A model generated the notes under the pieces. That model was not told the origin of the DNA. It ran no database searches and saw only the letters and a list, made by a program, of their open reading frames with translations. Positions 29,453-33,424 of a DNA stretch of 33,424 nt are shown here, one piece after another (the first letter of the stretch is position 1; the number at the start of each line of letters is the position of its first letter). The translations under genes and the position numbers were made by a program. Origin of the DNA: an uncultured Pseudohongiella sp. (GTDB lineage: Bacteria; Pseudomonadota; Gammaproteobacteria; Pseudomonadales; Pseudohongiellaceae); contig CACAEJ010000017.1 of assembly GCA_902531515.1 (NCBI GenBank), forward strand, positions 1 to 33,424. Direction: 5' to 3'.

Positions 29453-31108
29453 TCAAGAGTTATACTTGGCCCAATAATTATTAATGGTCTTCTTTACCTC
29501 TTTATGCATACACAAAATACCGACAAGATTAGGGACAGTCATAAAAACAATAGTGATTAGTGAAATGTTCCAGATCAGTGTTGTGTCTGCTAATGCGGCG
29601 TAAAAGAAGGCCACTACATAAACTATCCGATAAGGAAGCACAGAGCTTGAGCCAAATAGGTAAGTCATAGCTCTATCCCCATAATAAGACCATGCTATCG
29701 CGGTCGAGAATGCGAAAAGCACCAGACCAATAGAAACTATATACTGTCCGTACTCACCAAACATACCTCTTTTAAAAGCTTGCGTCGTAAGAGGTACCGT
29801 GTGCAAAAGCGAGTAACCTTTCACCGATATATTTGAATCAACGAGAGAACCATCCTCGATCAAAATGGATCCAGTCAATGGACCTTCCAAATCAGAGAAA
29901 ACTATGTCTTCTGCAATTGATCGAGAATTAATGAGTGTGAATGCATTTTCTCCTTGAGCCTCTCCAGCAGTCACCTGAATCAAGCCATTGAAGACACTTA
30001 TAATTGAGTCATCGCCATTCAAAAAACTAAATAACTGCTGGGAATCATCCAAAAAGGATTCCTCATAGGAACCTTCAACAAAAATCATATCTGCTCGCTG
30101 AAATTCATTTTCAAATTTTTCAGCCCAAACACCTGACGAGAGGATAACTAACCCTGTAATAGTGCATACAATAATCGTATCTATAAAGGGCTCAAGTATA
30201 GCGACCATGCCTTCCTCTGCTGACTCATCAGTTCTAGCCGCTGAATGTGCTATAGGCGCGGAACCCTGCCCTGCCTCATTCGAGTAAAGACCTCTGTTGA
30301 CGCCTCTATCAAAAGCATATGCAAAGGTCGCGCCTAAAAAGCCCCCCGTGGCGGCAGATCCAGTAAACGCATCTGAGAAAATGGCTAGAAAGGAAGGTAT
30401 AACATTATTCAAATTTGGAATAATTACAGCGACAGCGCCGATTACGTAAATTATAGCCATACTAGGTACAACAGCGGCGGCTACTCTCGCAATTCTCGTT
30501 ATACCCCCAATTATCACAAACGCTAGCAAAACGGATAACACACTGGCCGTTATTAGTGGCTCAAGATTAAACGTCGCTTCAAGGCCCGAAGCAATAGCAT
30601 TAATCTGAGGTAAGCTACCCGTCCCAAAAGAACTTAGAACGGTAGCTAACGCAAATATAACAGCAAGCCATTTGGCATTTAGTCCCTTTTCCATATAGTA
30701 CATAGGCCCACCGGAAATAGTTCCATCGTCGGCAACGCTTCGATACTTATGTGAAAGGGTTACCTCAACAAATTTACTGGTCATCCCAAAAAAAGCAGTC
30801 ATCCACATCCAAAAAAGGGCAGCTGGCCCTCCTAGGTGTAAGGCAAGAGCCACACCTCCTATATTACCGGTGCCTATGGTACCTGAGAGCGCTGTGGATA
30901 GCGCTTGAAAGTGAGTTGTTTCACCCTGCGCACCTTTCTTGTCAAACTTCCCTGCTGTGGCTGAAATAGCATGTCTAAAGTAGCGAATCTGTGGGAAACG
31001 AAGATAAAACGAAAAAAATAAGCCCGTTAACAAGAGTAACGCCGGAAACCAAACTGCTGAACCTAAAAAGCCATCTAAATAAATTAGGAGGTCATTTAAT
31101 GCATCCAA
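29453..31108 (-). CDS. AGCS-family sodium:alanine/glycine symporter
   Basis: A 551-residue symporter of the alanine-or-glycine:cation family. Signature segments include [20 protein letters not shown] (71-90), [11 protein letters not shown], and [21 protein letters not shown] (around 271-291). A stretch of about 105 mostly hydrophilic residues (about 330-437) interrupts the usual membrane order and makes the protein roughly 80-100 residues longer than compact members such as AgcS. Convergent with the SSS gene. Exact amino-acid substrate is not predictable. Confidence 0.93.
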   Translation of the reverse strand: MDALNDLLIYLDGFLGSAVWFPALLLLTGLFFSFYLRFPQIRYFRHAISATAGKFDKKGAQGETTHFQALSTALSGTIGTGNIGGVALALHLGGPAALFWMWMTAFFGMTSKFVEVTLSHKYRSVADDGTISGGPMYYMEKGLNAKWLAVIFALATVLSSFGTGSLPQINAIASGLEATFNLEPLITASVLSVLLAFVIIGGITRIARVAAAVVPSMAIIYVIGAVAVIIPNLNNVIPSFLAIFSDAFTGSAATGGFLGATFAYAFDRGVNRGLYSNEAGQGSAPIAHSAARTDESAEEGMVAILEPFIDTIIVCTITGLVILSSGVWAEKFENEFQRADMIFVEGSYEESFLDDSQQLFSFLNGDDSIISVFNGLIQVTAGEAQGENAFTLINSRSIAEDIVFSDLEGPLTGSILIEDGSLVDSNISVKGYSLLHTVPLTTQAFKRGMFGEYGQYIVSIGLVLFAFSTAIAWSYYGDRAMTYLFGSSSVLPYRIVYVVAFFYAALADTTLIWNISLITIVFMTVPNLVGILCMHKEVKKTINNYWAKYNS

Positions 31109-31196
31109 AATTCTTCTCCTCTGAAGAGCATTTTATTTCGCAAAACTATTTAGACAAAATATAATCTTTCACAAGCCGGTGTCCGCAGACCACTTC

Positions 31197-32009
31197 CTAG
31201 TCGTCAGTTACTGAAAATATCGGTTCGGCAAGACCGCTAGCTAAGTTTTGGGAGACCCGTTCATCCAAATTAGCAGATAAGCGCATGTAAGCTTTCGCAG
31301 CAGAACCTGATGGTAATGAGTCAACAATTGGTCTACCAATATCTGTGCGCTCTCTAACATCAATGTCCAAGGGTAGACGACCTATAACCTCAGTTCCATA
31401 TTGTGACGCAAGCTTCTCTCCCCCCCCAGAACCAAATATTTCCTCTTCATGACCACAATTTTTACAAACGTGTACGCTCATATTTTCAACGATGCCAACC
31501 ACAGGCACCTCAACTTTATTAAACATCTCTATGGCCCTTCTCGCATCTAGCAGAGCCACATCTTGAGGAGTGGTGACAATTAAAGCACCGGTAATTTTGG
31601 CAGATTGGCTCAAGCTAAGCTGGATATCTCCGGTGCCTGGCGGCATATCCACGATTAAATAATCCCTGTCGTTCCAAAGAGTATCGTTTAAAATCTGATT
31701 AAATGCTGAAATTATCATAGGAGCTCGCCATACCATGGCTGTCGTTTCATCTACAAGTAAACCCATTGAATTGACTTCAATACCGTGTGCTATGATGGGC
31801 AGCATGAATTTTCTGTCGCGAATTTCTGGCTTTTTCCCCGACTCTATACCCATCATCAAAGGTATGCTTGGACCATAAATATCAGCATCTAAAAGTCCCA
31901 CCCGCTTACCAAGTTTAGCCAGAGATAACGCCAAGTTAACCGCAGTTGTTGACTTTCCAACGCCTCCTTTTCCAGAGGCAACACATATTAGATTTTTATA
32001 ACCGCTCAT
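31197..32009 (-). CDS. apbC: Mrp/ApbC (NBP35-type) iron-sulfur cluster carrier ATPase
   Basis: A P-loop ATPase of about 270 residues that carries Fe-S clusters to apoproteins. It has the deviant Walker A SGKGGVGKST close to the N-terminus, PPGTGDIQL, and the CKNC motif that binds the cluster. It lacks the N-terminal MIP18 (DUF59) domain present in E. coli Mrp. The start is uncertain: ATG 32009 gives MSGYKN, while TTG 32021, four codons upstream, has AAAGG at better spacing. A -10-like TATACT (minus, 32045-32050) fits either. Confidence 0.93.
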   Translation of the reverse strand: MSGYKNLICVASGKGGVGKSTTAVNLALSLAKLGKRVGLLDADIYGPSIPLMMGIESGKKPEIRDRKFMLPIIAHGIEVNSMGLLVDETTAMVWRAPMIISAFNQILNDTLWNDRDYLIVDMPPGTGDIQLSLSQSAKITGALIVTTPQDVALLDARRAIEMFNKVEVPVVGIVENMSVHVCKNCGHEEEIFGSGGGEKLASQYGTEVIGRLPLDIDVRERTDIGRPIVDSLPSGSAAKAYMRLSANLDERVSQNLASGLAEPIFSVTDD

Positions 32010-32146
32010 TTCATCAAACAATTAGCCTTTCAAAATAAAGTACAAGTATAGTTCTTAGCCGAGCAAGTGTATAACAATTATCATTTATCCGATGTTAAAA
32101 GAAAATAGGAATGGCACACCATAGCCAAGACCGCTAGAATTAAAAT

Positions 32147-32695
32147 ATGTGTTCTATTACTAAGCAAGCAACAAAATTAGCCTATCTTGGATGCATGTTA
32201 ATAAGCCTGTCAGCAGCAACTTTTGTTAGATCAGAAGCAGGCGATTACAAAAGTGGCGTTAAATTCGCTTTTTATTCATCTGCTTGGTCAGTTGACTCAA
32301 ATGATGGGATGAGGCTCGTCTTATTTAATGAGAACGACGTAAGCATTCATTTGAGCTCTATTGTCTTTCAGAAGGATGAACAAAAGCGCGAGGGTGTTGA
32401 AGTAAGAATAGACAGAGAAATTCCCCCCCTTAGTTATGCCACAACTGAACTTGAGTACATTGACTTACTGCAACAGAACGATTGTATCGAGAGAACACTC
32501 AATAGAGGTTGGAAACTTACTGAAATTTCGAACTACACACTCAACCCTGCTGTCAGGAATCTAATAATTGAAGATACGGATTCATTTAGAATCTATCAGT
32601 GTTTAGAAAATGTACGAACGTTTTGGTCGATTCAAGGATCGGACGGCACAGAAGAGTCAGATGAGTGGATAATTTTCCACTTCGAAACTATTTGA
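32147..32695 (+). CDS. Secreted protein of unknown function
   Basis: I do not recognise this 182-residue protein. It has a hydrophobic N-terminal segment (about 9-25) followed by ATFVRSEAGD, consistent with a cleaved signal peptide. The mature part is acidic, rich in predicted beta strands, and has two Cys (113 and 152) that could form a disulfide, plus several Trp. No catalytic motif, repeat or lipobox is evident. Gene starts at ATG 32147 and is divergent from apbC and convergent with the pyrophosphatase gene. Codon usage looks like that of its neighbours, so I see no sign of recent transfer. Confidence 0.75.
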   Translation: MCSITKQATKLAYLGCMLISLSAATFVRSEAGDYKSGVKFAFYSSAWSVDSNDGMRLVLFNENDVSIHLSSIVFQKDEQKREGVEVRIDREIPPLSYATTELEYIDLLQQNDCIERTLNRGWKLTEISNYTLNPAVRNLIIEDTDSFRIYQCLENVRTFWSIQGSDGTEESDEWIIFHFETI

Positions 32696-32707
32696 ATTAG
32701 TCAATTG

Positions 32708-32733
32708 AAAAAAGGGGCGCGACAGCACCCCTT
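32708..32733 (-). terminator. Rho-independent terminator after the pyrophosphatase gene
   Basis: On the minus strand AAGGGGTGC (32725-32733) pairs with GCGCCCCTT (32712-32720) with one T-G pair and a TGTC loop, followed by a T run (A at 32708-32713 on plus). It starts 15 bases past the hppA stop. The same hairpin could also act on plus transcripts of the upstream secreted-protein gene, though its T run there is weak. Confidence 0.75.
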
Positions 32734-32747
32734 AATACTATTTCTTC

Positions 32748-33424
32748 CTATAGCAATATTCCCCCATATTGCACAAAAAACGGAGCGAATACTAAACTCA
32801 GAATTGCTGATAGCTTGATCAATATATTCAAGGAAGGTCCTGACGTATCTTTTAGGGGATCACCAACTGTATCCCCCACTACTGCGGCTTTGTGTTCCTC
32901 CGAGCCTTTTCCACCAAGGTTTCCAGCTTCAATATATTTCTTAGCGTTATCCCATGCGCCTCCACTGTTTGATGAGGCTATTGCTAGAACACCACCGGCA
33001 ACCAACGATCCAGCTAACAAACCAGCAACTGCCTCTACTCCAAATAGAAAACCTGCTATCAATGGCGTTCCCATAATAAGAATTCCAGGCGCTACCATCT
33101 CTCGAAGGGCTGCCTGTGTAGAAATGGCAACACACTGAGCATAATCGGGTTCTCCAGTACCCTCCATGATGCCAGGGATTTCTTTAAATTGCCTTCGGAC
33201 TTCTTCAATCATATCGAAAGCGGCTTTGCCAACTGACTTCATAGTCATGGCAGTAAAAAGAAATGGAAGAACCGCTCCTATAAACAAGCTTGTATAGACT
33301 AGCGGATCAAGAAGACTCATCGAAATAGGCTCACCTGCTAAGGTTGATGCCGCAGTTATAAATGCCGCAAACAGCGCTAAGGAAGTAAGGATTGCAGCTC
33401 CTATCGCAAATCCTTTCCCGATTG
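32748..33424 (-). CDS. hppA: Membrane ion-translocating pyrophosphatase HppA, 3' part
   Basis: C-terminal 225 residues of a membrane pyrophosphatase, which couples PPi hydrolysis to H+ or Na+ pumping. The frame is open to the window edge, so the 5' part is missing; the ATG at 33320 is internal. Motifs include IGKGFAIG at the very start, [29 protein letters not shown] and the C-terminal [18 protein letters not shown]. The Gly in IGKG, where K+-independent enzymes have Thr, suggests the K+-dependent class; the partner Ala/Lys site lies just outside. Ion specificity (H+ or Na+) cannot be decided from this part. Confidence 0.95.
   Translation of the reverse strand, partial: IGKGFAIGAAILTSLALFAAFITAASTLAGEPISMSLLDPLVYTSLFIGAVLPFLFTAMTMKSVGKAAFDMIEEVRRQFKEIPGIMEGTGEPDYAQCVAISTQAALREMVAPGILIMGTPLIAGFLFGVEAVAGLLAGSLVAGGVLAIASSNSGGAWDNAKKYIEAGNLGGKGSEEHKAAVVGDTVGDPLKDTSGPSLNILIKLSAILSLVFAPFFVQYGGILL

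Overview
The window looks like ordinary chromosome from a gammaproteobacterium, probably marine or otherwise aquatic. Base composition is moderately AT-rich by eye. Gene order is the classical gammaproteobacterial one: lpoA-diaA-dolP, sspAB next to the cytochrome bc1 genes and rplM-rpsI, zapE facing zapG, mlaC-ibaG-murA-hisG-hisD, and kdsD-kdsC-lptCAB-rpoN-ptsN-npr. I see no tRNA, rRNA, CRISPR array, insertion sequence, phage gene or attachment site, and no gene-free stretch over 300 bases.

Layout. 1-2118 (+): 3' end of lpoA, a DiaA/GmhA-type SIS protein, and the BON-domain lipoprotein dolP. 2130-8251 (-): sspB, sspA, a single gene for fused cytochrome b and c1, the Rieske protein, ribosomal proteins S9 and L13, and zapE. 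8408-11735 (+): zapG (yhcB) and the sulfate-activation pair cysD and cysNC. 11781-12540 (-): a nif3/ybgI reading frame broken by an in-frame TGA and a frameshift. 12607-13752 (+): a DegS/AlgW protease. 13749-17892 (-): mlaC-ibaG-murA-hisG-hisD. 18122-25224 (+): the yrbG exchanger, Kdo synthesis (kdsD, kdsC), LPS transport (lptC, lptA, lptB), sigma-54 (rpoN) and the nitrogen-PTS proteins PtsN and NPr. 25376-29422 (+): mgtE, darP and a two-gene sodium:solute symporter. 29453-33424: an AGCS sodium:amino-acid symporter and the Mrp/ApbC Fe-S carrier on minus, a secreted protein of unknown function on plus, and the 3' part of a membrane pyrophosphatase on minus, cut by the window edge.

How it fits together. 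Most genes serve the cell envelope (LpoA, DolP, MurA, MlaC, Kdo and Lpt proteins, DegS), respiration (bc1 complex) and core metabolism (sulfate activation, histidine). The last 6 kb gathers ion-coupled transport: two putative Na+ symporters and a pyrophosphatase whose visible residues match the K+-dependent class, a class that includes Na+ pumps.

I found no evidence of a wholly new system. The points worth a second look are departures from the expected pattern: (1) the doubly lesioned nif3; (2) the cytochrome b-c1 fusion next to a Rieske protein whose cluster loop reads CPHLFC instead of CTHLGC; (3) mlaC without mlaFED or mlaB at the usual locus; (4) the rpoN-ptsN-npr cluster without hpf and rapZ, with competing inverted repeats where rapZ would lie; (5) lpoA-diaA without yraN; (6) the unrecognised secreted protein at 32147-32695.
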